Shown: piece after piece, positions 8,564 to 14,760 of the stretch
Numbering within the stretch: position 1 is the first letter of the stretch
Layout of the letters: every line of letters starts with the position of its first letter
From: an uncultured Bacilli bacterium
GTDB taxonomy: Bacteria; Bacillota_I; Bacilli_A; RF39; UBA660
Reading direction: 5' to 3'
Assembly (NCBI GenBank): GCA_947632375.1
Contig: CANRPF010000001.1
Location: forward strand, 92,131-130,430
Length of the DNA stretch: 38,300 bases
The notes under the pieces: generated by a model
What the model saw: only the letters and a program-made list of their open reading frames with translations
Told to the model about the DNA's origin: nothing
The model's database searches: none
Made by a program: the position numbers and the translations under genes

Positions 8564-9883
8564 ATGAATTTTTTAAAAAAAGTACTAGGAATAAGCATTC
8601 TAATAATTTTAGGTTTAATAATTGGTTGTGGAAGTTTTGAAAATGGTATTTTGTTAACGTTATTATCCTTTGTAATTATATATTTATTTGTAAAAAAAGT
8701 GAATATTAAAAGATTTTATATTCTATTAATTATTATTAGTTTAGTTACAAAAATTACATTTGTTTTAATAGTTGATACTCCTATTTTAGATGATTATTAT
8801 ATAATGTGGGAAGCTGCAACTAATTTAATTAATGGTAATAAAAGCTTTTTAAATGATTATTATTTTATAACTTGGGGATATCAATTATTTCATGTATTTT
8901 ATGAAGCATTAGTTTTAAAAGTTATTAACAATATTATTGTTCTTAAAATACTTAATTGTATTTATTCAACAGTAATTACTTTGTTAATATATAAAATATC
9001 TGCTAAATTAACAAACGAATCGTCTGGTAGAATAGTTAGTTTACTTTATGTAATATCATTATATCCATTATATTTAAATTCTGTTTTAGGAAATCAACAA
9101 TTATCTTTAATGTTAACATTAATTGGAGTATATTTATTTCTATTTAAAAAAACTAATTTAAAAAATATAATATTCTTTGCACTATTGTTAGGAATAAGTC
9201 ATTTAGAAAGACCAGAAGCAATTATATATATATTAACAGCAATCATATACTTAATATTAAATAACAAAAAGAAAATTGATACTTTTAAATATATTATAGT
9301 AATGTTATTAATATTTATGTTTGTTATAAAATTTCCATCATATATTATGATAAAAAGTGGAGTAAATGAAATTGGATTTGCTAATAAAAATCCTGAATGG
9401 AAATTTTTGTTAGGACTTAATTATGATACTTTTGGTAAATATAGTTTAGATGATGAAGTGTTTTTTGATAATAAATATGATGAAATTAATGAAATAAAAC
9501 GAAGAATTAAAAGGGTAGATAAATTACCTAATTTAATGTATCAAAAAATTAAACTTATATGGTTATATAATGATTTAGGTAATGCTATAAATAACAAACA
9601 ATTTTCTAATAACTTTATGAATCTCGCTATTAATTATGTAAAAGTTATGAATTATGTAATCATTGTTATTGCTTTATTTGGTGTTTATAAAAGAAAAGAT
9701 AAATTAATTCAATATGAATTTTTTATAATTAATTTAATTTTATATTTTGGAGTATATTTATTTATTGAAGTAAGCACAAGATATTATTTTAATCCAAATG
9801 TTACAGTAATGATATTGTCTTCTTTAGGTATAAGTATATTATTAGAAAAAACAAATAAGTTTTTTAATAGGAGTTTAAAATGA
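8564..9883 (+). CDS. GT-C membrane glycosyltransferase (GT39/ArnT-like)
   Basis: A 439-residue polytopic protein with about ten hydrophobic segments. The first extracytoplasmic loop carries the acidic pair expected of GT-C enzymes (PILDDYYIMWEAATNL, around residues 73-88), followed by GYQLFHVFY and later HLERPEAIIY. Enzymes of this fold use polyprenyl-phosphate-linked sugars on the outer face of the membrane to modify wall polymers, lipids or proteins. The gene follows the polymerase fusion by one base and overlaps the next gene in an ATGA. With the GtrA-type and GtrB-type proteins downstream it could supply the transfer step of a three-component glycosylation system. The acceptor is unknown. 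Confidence 0.75.
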   Translation: MNFLKKVLGISILIILGLIIGCGSFENGILLTLLSFVIIYLFVKKVNIKRFYILLIIISLVTKITFVLIVDTPILDDYYIMWEAATNLINGNKSFLNDYYFITWGYQLFHVFYEALVLKVINNIIVLKILNCIYSTVITLLIYKISAKLTNESSGRIVSLLYVISLYPLYLNSVLGNQQLSLMLTLIGVYLFLFKKTNLKNIIFFALLLGISHLERPEAIIYILTAIIYLILNNKKKIDTFKYIIVMLLIFMFVIKFPSYIMIKSGVNEIGFANKNPEWKFLLGLNYDTFGKYSLDDEVFFDNKYDEINEIKRRIKRVDKLPNLMYQKIKLIWLYNDLGNAINNKQFSNNFMNLAINYVKVMNYVIIVIALFGVYKRKDKLIQYEFFIINLILYFGVYLFIEVSTRYYFNPNVTVMILSSLGISILLEKTNKFFNRSLK

Positions 9884-10455
9884 TTAATTGTAAGAAATTA
9901 ATAGTAGTTGATACTGCTAATAATAAAATAGAACTTTATGATGATAGTGTAAAAACAAAAGAATTAAATGAATTATATATAGGTAAAAATGGAGTAAGTA
10001 CAAAAAAGGTTGAGGGTGATATGAAGACACCTCTTGGTATTTATAATATAGGTTTTGCCTTTGGATTAGAAAATATTAATTGTACATATCCATACTATAA
10101 AATAAATGAAGATATGTATTGGATAGATGATATTAATTCTAAATATTATAATTGTTGTGTAATTTTATCTGATATAGAAAAAAAATATGATTATGATTAC
10201 ATAATAAATGTAAAAGAAAAAGATTGGATAAGTTGTGAACATTTAATAGATTATAAAATACAATATGAATTGGGACTTCTAATAGAATATAATTTAAATC
10301 CTATTATTAAGGGTAAGGGTTCTGCAATATTTATGCATATAAAAAATAAAAATTATACAGAAGGATGTATATCAACTAATAAAGAAAATATGTATTTTAT
10401 AATAAATTGGCTAAAAACAAGTCAAAAAGGTGATGCAAAAATATGGATAAAATAA
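9880..10455 (+). CDS. L,D-transpeptidase (YkuD) domain protein without signal peptide
   Basis: A 191-residue YkuD-fold protein. The start LIVVDTANNKIELY, the segment MKTPLGIYNIG (about 48-58), and the active-site region SAIFMHIKNKNYTEGCIS with His153 and Cys163 fit the H-x(n)-GC signature of L,D-transpeptidases, although Ser/Thr-His before GC is replaced by Thr-Glu. The family forms 3-3 peptide cross-links or attaches proteins to peptidoglycan outside the cell. No signal peptide or membrane anchor is visible, and the start is fixed by an ATGA overlap with the GT-C gene, so how it reaches the wall is unclear. It closes the transcription unit: a perfect terminator begins directly after the stop. 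Confidence 0.75.
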   Translation: MINCKKLIVVDTANNKIELYDDSVKTKELNELYIGKNGVSTKKVEGDMKTPLGIYNIGFAFGLENINCTYPYYKINEDMYWIDDINSKYYNCCVILSDIEKKYDYDYIINVKEKDWISCEHLIDYKIQYELGLLIEYNLNPIIKGKGSAIFMHIKNKNYTEGCISTNKENMYFIINWLKTSQKGDAKIWIK

Positions 10456-10484
10456 AGATATTAAAGCTGATTTAATATCTTTTT
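10456..10484 (+). terminator. Rho-independent terminator
   Basis: A perfect 10-bp inverted repeat (AGATATTAAA / TTTAATATCT) with loop GCTGA and a five-base T run starts directly after the stop codon of the L,D-transpeptidase gene. Confidence 0.85.
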
Positions 10485-10495
10485 ATGATTGTATG

Positions 10496-10504
10496 TGTTA
10501 TACT
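10496..10504 (+). promoter_or_regulatory. Extended -10 promoter abutting the RBS of the HAD-GtrA gene
   Basis: TGT-TATACT is a near-consensus extended -10. The predicted start site at about 10511 coincides with the first base of AGGAAGTG, the ribosome-binding site of the gene starting at 10523. No good -35 is present. Confidence 0.5.
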
Positions 10505-10522
10505 TTTTATAGGAAGTGCAGT

Positions 10523-11542
10523 ATGAAATTATATGTTTATGACTTTGACGGAACTATATTTGATGGAGATTCTTCTTATAAATTCATATTTTTTTTAATG
10601 AAAAAAAAGAAAAAATTATTATTTAAATTACCTAAGATGGGTTTATTTGCAATAAAGTATAAAATGAAATTAATATCAAAAGAAGAAATGAAAGAATGTT
10701 TTTTCTCTATTGTTAAATATTTTGATAATATAGATTCTTTAGTAGAAGAGTTTTGGAGTATTTATGATAAGAATATTAAAGATTTTTTTAAAGAGAAGAA
10801 GTCTCATAAAAATGACATAATCGCTTCAGCTAGTCCATTTTTTTTGTTAGAACCTATTAAAAATAAATATAAAGTGATGGATTTATTTGCAAGTCCTATA
10901 GATAAGAAAACAGGAAAATATAATGGAATAAATTGTTATGGTGTTGAAAAACTAAGACTTTTTAACAATAAATATCCGAATTTTATAATAGAGGAAATGT
11001 ATAGTGATAATGCAGTAGCAGATCGTCCATTATTAGAAGAGGCTAAGAAATCTTTTATAGTAAAAAAAAATAAAATTATACCATATTCAGAAACAAAAAA
11101 TAAAAGTATTTTTAAAAAATTTATTAATTGGTGTTTTAATATATATCATAAAAATGAAGAAATTTATAATTACTTGATTGTTGGAGTACTTACAACACTA
11201 GTTTCATTAGTTGTTTATTATGCTTGTGTACTTACATTTTTAAATCCAAAAAATCCAATAGAGCTTCAAGTGGCAAATATATTATCTTGGGTAGTAGCGG
11301 TTGTATTTGCATATGTAACTAATCGAGTATTTGTTTTTAAAAGTAAAGAAAAAAATAAACTTAAGGAAGCAACAAAGTTTGTTTCTTCTAGATTAATAAC
11401 ACTAGTTTTGGATATGCTTACTATGTTTATATTTGTAAGTTTATTGCATTTAAATGATAAAATTGGAAAAGTTGTATCTCAAATTATTGTTATAGTAGGA
11501 AATTATATTATTAGCAAATTGTTTGTATTTAAAAATAAGTAG
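10523..11542 (+). CDS. HAD phosphatase-GtrA fusion membrane protein
   Basis: A 339-residue two-domain protein. Residues 1-190 are a HAD-superfamily (SerB/HAD-IB-like) phosphatase: DFDGT at 7-11 (nucleophile D7, acid D9), IIASASP as motif II, and MYSDNAVADRPLLE as motif IV. Residues about 205-339 are a GtrA-like domain with four hydrophobic segments (YNYLIVGVLTTLVSLVVYYA, then FAYVTNRVFVFKS, and a repeat ending ISKLFVFKN). GtrA proteins are thought to help move undecaprenyl-phosphate-linked sugars across the membrane; the HAD part could remove a phosphate from a lipid or sugar intermediate, which is inference. An upstream in-frame ATG at 10493 lies before the predicted transcription start, so the ATG at 10523 behind AGGAAGTG is preferred. 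GtrB follows 14 bp downstream. Confidence 0.82.
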   Translation: MKLYVYDFDGTIFDGDSSYKFIFFLMKKKKKLLFKLPKMGLFAIKYKMKLISKEEMKECFFSIVKYFDNIDSLVEEFWSIYDKNIKDFFKEKKSHKNDIIASASPFFLLEPIKNKYKVMDLFASPIDKKTGKYNGINCYGVEKLRLFNNKYPNFIIEEMYSDNAVADRPLLEEAKKSFIVKKNKIIPYSETKNKSIFKKFINWCFNIYHKNEEIYNYLIVGVLTTLVSLVVYYACVLTFLNPKNPIELQVANILSWVVAVVFAYVTNRVFVFKSKEKNKLKEATKFVSSRLITLVLDMLTMFIFVSLLHLNDKIGKVVSQIIVIVGNYIISKLFVFKNK

Positions 11543-11556
11543 TAAGAGGGTTTGTC

Positions 11557-12507
11557 ATGAAAAATAAAAAATGTATATTATATATTGTAGTACCTTGTTA
11601 TAATGAAGAAGAAGTTTTACCAATTTCTAGTGAAATTTTAAAAAATAAAATAAATGATTTAATAGATAAAAAAGTTATAAATAAAAAAAGTAAAATATTA
11701 TTTGTAGATGATGGTTCAAAAGATAATACGTGGAATTTGATAGAAAAATTTAATAAAGAAAATGATTTATTTAGTGGAATAAAATTATCTAAGAATAAGG
11801 GACATCAAATTGCTCTATTAGCAGGTTTAGTTTATTCTAAAGATTTTGCAGATATAACTATTAGTATTGATGCTGATTTACAAGATGATGTAGATGCAAT
11901 CGATAAGATGATTGAAGAGTATAAAAATGGTTCTTATGTTGTTTATGGTGTTAGAAGTTCTAGAAAAAAAGATAGTTTCTTTAAACGTAATTCTGCTCAA
12001 GCATTTTATCATGTTATGAATAAAATGGGCACAAATGTTATTTATAATCATGCTGATTTTAGATTATTGAGTAAAGAAGTATTAGAATGCTTAAGTGAGT
12101 ATGGTGAAACAAATTTATTTTTACGAGGAATTGTACCAGAAATAGGTTATAAAAGTAGCATAGTTTATTATGAGAGAAAAGAAAGACTTGCTGGAGAATC
12201 TAAATATCCATTAAAAAAAATGCTTTATTTTGCAATTGATGGAATTACTTCTTTTAGTGTAAAGCCTTTAAAATTAATAACATATATTGGATTATTAATT
12301 GCTGTATTCAGTTTTGCTATTATGGTATATACCTTATGTGTTAAGTTTGCTGGTCGAACAGTTCAAGGGTGGACTTTCATTATGATTTCAATATGGTTAA
12401 TAGGTGGAATACAAATGTTGTGTTTAGGAATTATAGGTGAATATATAGGTAAAACTTATAGTGAATCTAAAAAACGTCCTAGATATTTTATAGAAAAAAC
12501 TTTGTAA
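11557..12507 (+). CDS. GtrB/DPM1-type polyprenyl-phosphate glycosyltransferase
   Basis: A 316-residue GT2 enzyme with the dolichol-phosphate-mannose-synthase layout: VVPCYNEEEVLP at 11-22, VDDGSKDNTW at 50-59, the metal-binding DADLQD at 105-110, and NHADFRLLSKEVLE later. Two C-terminal membrane segments (ITYIGLLIAVFSFAIMVYTL and WTFIMISIWLIGGIQMLCLG) and IGEYIGKTYSESKKRPRY complete the GtrB/CsbB pattern. It would load a sugar from a nucleotide donor onto undecaprenyl phosphate on the inner face. Its place directly after a GtrA-containing protein, with a GT-C enzyme two genes upstream, fits a three-component glycosylation pathway. No hairpin terminator follows, so transcripts may run into the tRNA gene. 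Confidence 0.9.
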   Translation: MKNKKCILYIVVPCYNEEEVLPISSEILKNKINDLIDKKVINKKSKILFVDDGSKDNTWNLIEKFNKENDLFSGIKLSKNKGHQIALLAGLVYSKDFADITISIDADLQDDVDAIDKMIEEYKNGSYVVYGVRSSRKKDSFFKRNSAQAFYHVMNKMGTNVIYNHADFRLLSKEVLECLSEYGETNLFLRGIVPEIGYKSSIVYYERKERLAGESKYPLKKMLYFAIDGITSFSVKPLKLITYIGLLIAVFSFAIMVYTLCVKFAGRTVQGWTFIMISIWLIGGIQMLCLGIIGEYIGKTYSESKKRPRYFIEKTL

Positions 12508-12516
12508 ATAAAAAAG

Positions 12517-12545
12517 TTGAAAAAAAGTCTTATTAGTATTATATT
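12517..12545 (+). promoter_or_regulatory. Promoter of tRNA-Glu
   Basis: TTGAAA (12517-12522) and TATATT (12540-12545) are separated by 17 bases. The predicted start near 12552 leaves about 12 bases of 5' leader before the tRNA. Confidence 0.65.
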
Positions 12546-12563
12546 AATATTTATAAGGCAAAT

Positions 12564-12639
12564 GGCCCATTGGTGAAATGGTTAACACATAGCCCTCTCA
12601 AGGCTACATTCATGGGTTCGAACCCCATATGGGTCACCA
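12564..12639 (+). tRNA. tRNA-Glu (anticodon CTC)
   Basis: A 76-base cloverleaf including an encoded CCA. The acceptor stem is GGCCCAT/ATGGGTC with one G-U pair, the D arm is GTG/CAC, the anticodon stem is TAGCC/GGCTA with loop CTCTCAA (anticodon at 12597-12599), and the T arm is ATGGG-TTCGAAC-CCCAT. The sequence resembles bacillary tRNA-Glu in acceptor and T arms. CTC reads GAG only, the minor Glu codon in such AT-rich DNA, so a separate TTC isoacceptor is expected elsewhere. It has its own promoter and stands alone, not in a tRNA array. Confidence 0.93.
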
Positions 12640-12651
12640 TTTAAGATTATT

Positions 12652-12670
12652 ACCCTTAATGGGTTTTTTT
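12652..12670 (+). terminator. Short terminator after tRNA-Glu
   Basis: ACCC-TTAAT-GGGT forms a 4-bp stem followed by seven T (12664-12670). The stem is short, so termination may be partial. Confidence 0.5.
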
Positions 12671-12682
12671 ATTTGAAAGTGC

Positions 12683-12711
12683 TTGCAAAAAAAGATTACT
12701 TATGTTATATT
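12683..12711 (+). promoter_or_regulatory. secE-nusG promoter
   Basis: TTGCAA (12683-12688), a 17-base spacer and TATATT (12706-12711) preceded by TGT give a strong extended -10 promoter. The start is expected near 12718, inside a 12-base palindrome. Confidence 0.7.
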
Positions 12712-12712
12712 A

Positions 12713-12739
12713 TGTTACGTAACACAGATGTGTTTTTTT
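12713..12739 (+). promoter_or_regulatory. Palindrome and small hairpin with T-run at the secE transcript start
   Basis: TGTTACGTAACA (12713-12724) is a perfect 12-base palindrome spanning the predicted start site. It overlaps AACACA-GA-TGTGTT (12721-12734), which runs into seven T (12733-12739). The first could be an operator, the second a weak attenuator or late terminator for upstream transcription. Function is inferred from position only. Confidence 0.4.
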
Positions 12740-12765
12740 AATACTAAAATTTAAGAGGTGTAAAA

Positions 12766-12960
12766 ATGGCAAAATCAAAAGTTAAAAATAATGAAAGTTA
12801 TATTAATCAAGTAAAAGGTGAATTAAAAAAAGTAAAATGGCCTACTAAGAAAGAAATGTTAAAATATACTTTATCTACTTTAATATTTATAATATTTTTT
12901 GCTGTATTCTTTTATGGCATAGATACATTATTTGCTTTATTTAAAGGATGGATTGGTTAA
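12766..12960 (+). CDS. secE: Preprotein translocase subunit SecE
   Basis: A 64-residue protein with the SecE signature: a basic N-terminus, VKGELKKVKWPTKKEMLKYT (about residues 16-35), and a single C-terminal membrane segment of about 20 residues (LSTLIFIIFFAVFFYGIDTL). SecE clamps SecY in the membrane and is essential for export. The length is typical of the short Gram-positive form. A good ribosome-binding site (AAGAGGTG) precedes the ATG. The last base of its stop is shared with the ATG of nusG, giving translational coupling. The rpmG gene often found just upstream in Bacillota is absent here. Confidence 0.95.
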   Translation: MAKSKVKNNESYINQVKGELKKVKWPTKKEMLKYTLSTLIFIIFFAVFFYGIDTLFALFKGWIG

Positions 12961-13496
12961 TGGAAAAATTATGGTATGTTGTAAATACTTATAGTGGGCA
13001 TGAAAGTAAAGTTCAAGAAAAATTATTGAGTCGTGCTCAAACTATGGGATTTCAAGATTATATATTTAGAGTAGTTGTTCCTGAAGAGACTGTAACAGAA
13101 ACATTAAAAGATGGCTCTGTTAAAGAAAAGAAGAAAAAAATGTTTCCAGGTTATATTCTAGTTGAGATGATTATGACTGATGAAGCATGGTATATAGTAA
13201 GAAATACTCCTGGAGTTACAGGATTTATTGGTTCAAGTGGTAAAGGAGCAAAACCTACACCATTATTGCCACAAGAAATAGATAAAATATTATCTAATAT
13301 GGGTATGACTAGAATGGATGTAAATAAAGATTTAGTTGTAGGTAATAAAGTTAATATTACTGATGGTCCATTTAAAGGCATGATTGGAATTATTGATAAT
13401 ATTGATATAGATAATAGTACATTAACTGTATTAATAGATTTATTTGGACAAGAAACTCCTGTAGAAGTTGAAATGAGTCAAGTATCATTAAGTTAG
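12960..13496 (+). CDS. nusG: Transcription termination/antitermination factor NusG
   Basis: A 178-residue NusG. The NGN domain opens with MEKLWYVVNTYSGHESKVQEKL and includes KMFPGYILVEM and VRNTPGVTGFIG. The C-terminal KOW domain starts at VVGNKVNITDGPFKGMIG and ends VEVEMSQV. NusG binds RNA polymerase and links it to the ribosome or pausing signals. The ATG at 12960 overlaps the secE stop and matches the family N-terminus; the in-frame ATG at 12948 would add four residues and lies too close to AAAGG. Unusually, rplK and rplA do not follow: a terminator lies 15 bases downstream and rpsF comes next. Confidence 0.95.
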   Translation: MEKLWYVVNTYSGHESKVQEKLLSRAQTMGFQDYIFRVVVPEETVTETLKDGSVKEKKKKMFPGYILVEMIMTDEAWYIVRNTPGVTGFIGSSGKGAKPTPLLPQEIDKILSNMGMTRMDVNKDLVVGNKVNITDGPFKGMIGIIDNIDIDNSTLTVLIDLFGQETPVEVEMSQVSLS

Positions 13497-13510
13497 ATTT
13501 TGCTGTAATA

Positions 13511-13534
13511 AAAAGGTAATTGTTACCTTTTTTG
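13511..13534 (+). terminator. Terminator of secE-nusG
   Basis: AAAAGGTAA-TTG-TTACCTTTT forms a 9-bp stem with a three-base loop that runs into further T. Confidence 0.8.
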
Positions 13535-13551
13535 TTTTAATAAAATTTGAT

Positions 13552-13580
13552 TTGCATATAAAATATTAGTATGTTATAAT
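13552..13580 (+). promoter_or_regulatory. Promoter of rpsF-ssb-rpsR
   Basis: TTGCAT (13552-13557), a 17-base spacer, and consensus TATAAT (13575-13580) preceded by TGT. The start is expected near 13587. Confidence 0.8.
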
Positions 13581-13586
13581 ACTTTC

Positions 13587-13641
13587 GAGCGATAGCTCCT
13601 TGCTTAGAAATAAGCCGTAATAGACCAAAAGGAGGTGTAGT
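13587..13641 (+). promoter_or_regulatory. S6:S18-type autoregulatory leader of rpsF
   Basis: An inner hairpin GCTTA-GAAA-TAAGC (13602-13615) is followed by CCG (13615-13617), the trinucleotide that marks the S6:S18-binding leader. The outer stem pairs CTCCTT (13596-13601) with AAGGAG (13629-13634), which is the ribosome-binding site of rpsF. In the folded state the binding site would be hidden, which fits feedback repression by the S6:S18 pair encoded by this operon. The motif resemblance is from memory; the pairing is seen directly. Confidence 0.7.
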
Positions 13642-13929
13642 ATGAACAAGTACGAAATTATGTTCATTTTAAAAACTGAGGATGAGGAATCTATAAAAAA
13701 AGAAGTTTCTCTTTTAAAAGCAATAGTAACAGATATGGGTGGTACTATTGAAACAGAAAAAGAAATGGGAAATAGAAAATTAGCTTATCCAATCAAAAAA
13801 GAATTAAATGGATATTATTATGTTATAACAATAAGTGCTGATAGCAAGATTGTTGCTGAATTTGATCGTAAAGCAAGAATCAATGAAAAAGTTATTAGAC
13901 ATTTAATTATAAGATTAGACGAGGAATAA
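13642..13929 (+). CDS. rpsF: 30S ribosomal protein S6
   Basis: A 95-residue S6 with the family start MNKYEIMFILKTEDEE, then GGTIETEKEMGNRKLAYPIKK and a C-terminus ending EKVIRHLIIRLDEE. S6 binds 16S rRNA as a heterodimer with S18 in the central domain of the 30S subunit. The ATG follows AAGGAGGTG in the regulated leader. It is the first gene of rpsF-ssb-rpsR, an order conserved across Bacillota; ssb begins one base after its stop. The length is normal for the family. Confidence 0.96.
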   Translation: MNKYEIMFILKTEDEESIKKEVSLLKAIVTDMGGTIETEKEMGNRKLAYPIKKELNGYYYVITISADSKIVAEFDRKARINEKVIRHLIIRLDEE

Positions 13930-13930
13930 T

Positions 13931-14395
13931 ATGAACAGTGTTATATTAATAGGAAGATTAACTAGAGATCCTGAATTGCGTACAACACCTAACGGAATTG
14001 CAACATGCCAAATAAGCATTGCAGTTAATGGTGTTCCAAATCAAAATGGAGAAAGAAGTACAGATTTTATTAACATTGTAGTTTGGAGAAGACAAGCTGA
14101 AAATGTTTCAAAATATTGTTCTAAAGGTTCACAAGTAGCAGTTCAAGGTCGTATACATACTAGAAATTATGAAACAAGTGATGGTAGCAAAAGATATGTT
14201 ACAGAAGTCGTCGCTGATAATATCACTTTCTTAGGAAGTGGTAATAGAAATGGTGGAGGACAATATAGTGATCCAATGCCTGATTATAATAATGTAGATT
14301 CAACGCCAAATGTACCTACTACAGATATTACAGAGGATCCTTTTAAGGACTTTGGAAGCGAAGTAGTACTTAGTGATGATGATCTACCATTTTAA
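13931..14395 (+). CDS. ssb: Single-stranded DNA-binding protein
   Basis: A 154-residue SSB. An OB-fold of about 105 residues opens with MNSVILIGRLTRDPELR and contains ISIAVNG, TDFINIVVWRRQAENV and KGSQVAVQGRIHTRNYE. A flexible linker rich in Gly, Asn, Asp and Pro follows, and the protein ends in the acidic tip DDDLPF that recruits replication and repair partners. It coats single-stranded DNA during replication and repair. It sits between rpsF and rpsR as in most Bacillota, so its expression is tied to the S6:S18 leader. Confidence 0.96.
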   Translation: MNSVILIGRLTRDPELRTTPNGIATCQISIAVNGVPNQNGERSTDFINIVVWRRQAENVSKYCSKGSQVAVQGRIHTRNYETSDGSKRYVTEVVADNITFLGSGNRNGGGQYSDPMPDYNNVDSTPNVPTTDITEDPFKDFGSEVVLSDDDLPF

Positions 14396-14407
14396 GGAGG
14401 ATTTTTA

Positions 14408-14623
14408 ATGGCTGAATTTTTTCGTAAAAAAAAGAAAATATGTCAGATGTGTGCTAATAAAGATATAAATTATAAAGATGTTGCTATTATTAGTAAATAT
14501 ATTACTGAAAAAGGCAAAATAATGAATAGAAGAATGACAGGTGCATGTGCAAAACATCAAAGACATATAGCTCAACAAGTTAAATGGGCAAGATTTATGG
14601 CTTTAATACCATATGTTAAATAG
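14408..14623 (+). CDS. rpsR: 30S ribosomal protein S18, zinc-binding (C+) form
   Basis: A 71-residue S18 with YKDVAIISKYITEKGKI, RRMTGACAKHQR and a C-terminal ALIPYV. Unlike many bacillary S18 proteins it keeps a full set of putative zinc ligands: C12 and C15 in ICQMC, C47 and H50 in CAKH. S18 pairs with S6 on the 30S platform, and this pair is the likely ligand of the leader at 13587-13641. AAGGAGGA lies six bases before the ATG. The stop codon is embedded in the stem of the following terminator. Confidence 0.95.
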   Translation: MAEFFRKKKKICQMCANKDINYKDVAIISKYITEKGKIMNRRMTGACAKHQRHIAQQVKWARFMALIPYVK

Positions 14624-14648
14624 TACTAAAATGTACTATTTTTTTTAC
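14618..14648 (+). terminator. Terminator of rpsF-ssb-rpsR
   Basis: AAATAGTAC-TAAAAT-GTACTATTT forms a 9-bp stem that runs into eight T. The stem includes the rpsR stop codon. Confidence 0.85.
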
Positions 14649-14659
14649 TTAAAAAATTA

Positions 14660-14688
14660 TTGCGTAATAAAAAAAGTTATGATATATT
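14660..14688 (+). promoter_or_regulatory. Promoter of surface-protein gene A
   Basis: TTGCGT (14660-14665), a 17-base spacer and TATATT (14683-14688) preceded by TGA. The leader of about 65 bases holds a small hairpin, GAGTA-GAAAG-TACTC, but no terminator. Confidence 0.55.
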
Positions 14689-14760
14689 CTAATTAGAGTA
14701 GAAAGTACTCAAGTAATAGTTTTTTAAAATAAGAGCATTAAAAAAGAAAAGAGGGATAAA

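Noticed and set aside
10493-10522. Ten extra N-terminal residues for the HAD-GtrA protein from the ATG at 10493
   Set aside because: That codon precedes the predicted transcription start (about 10511), and the ATG at 10523 has a good ribosome-binding site and gives the usual HAD N-terminus.
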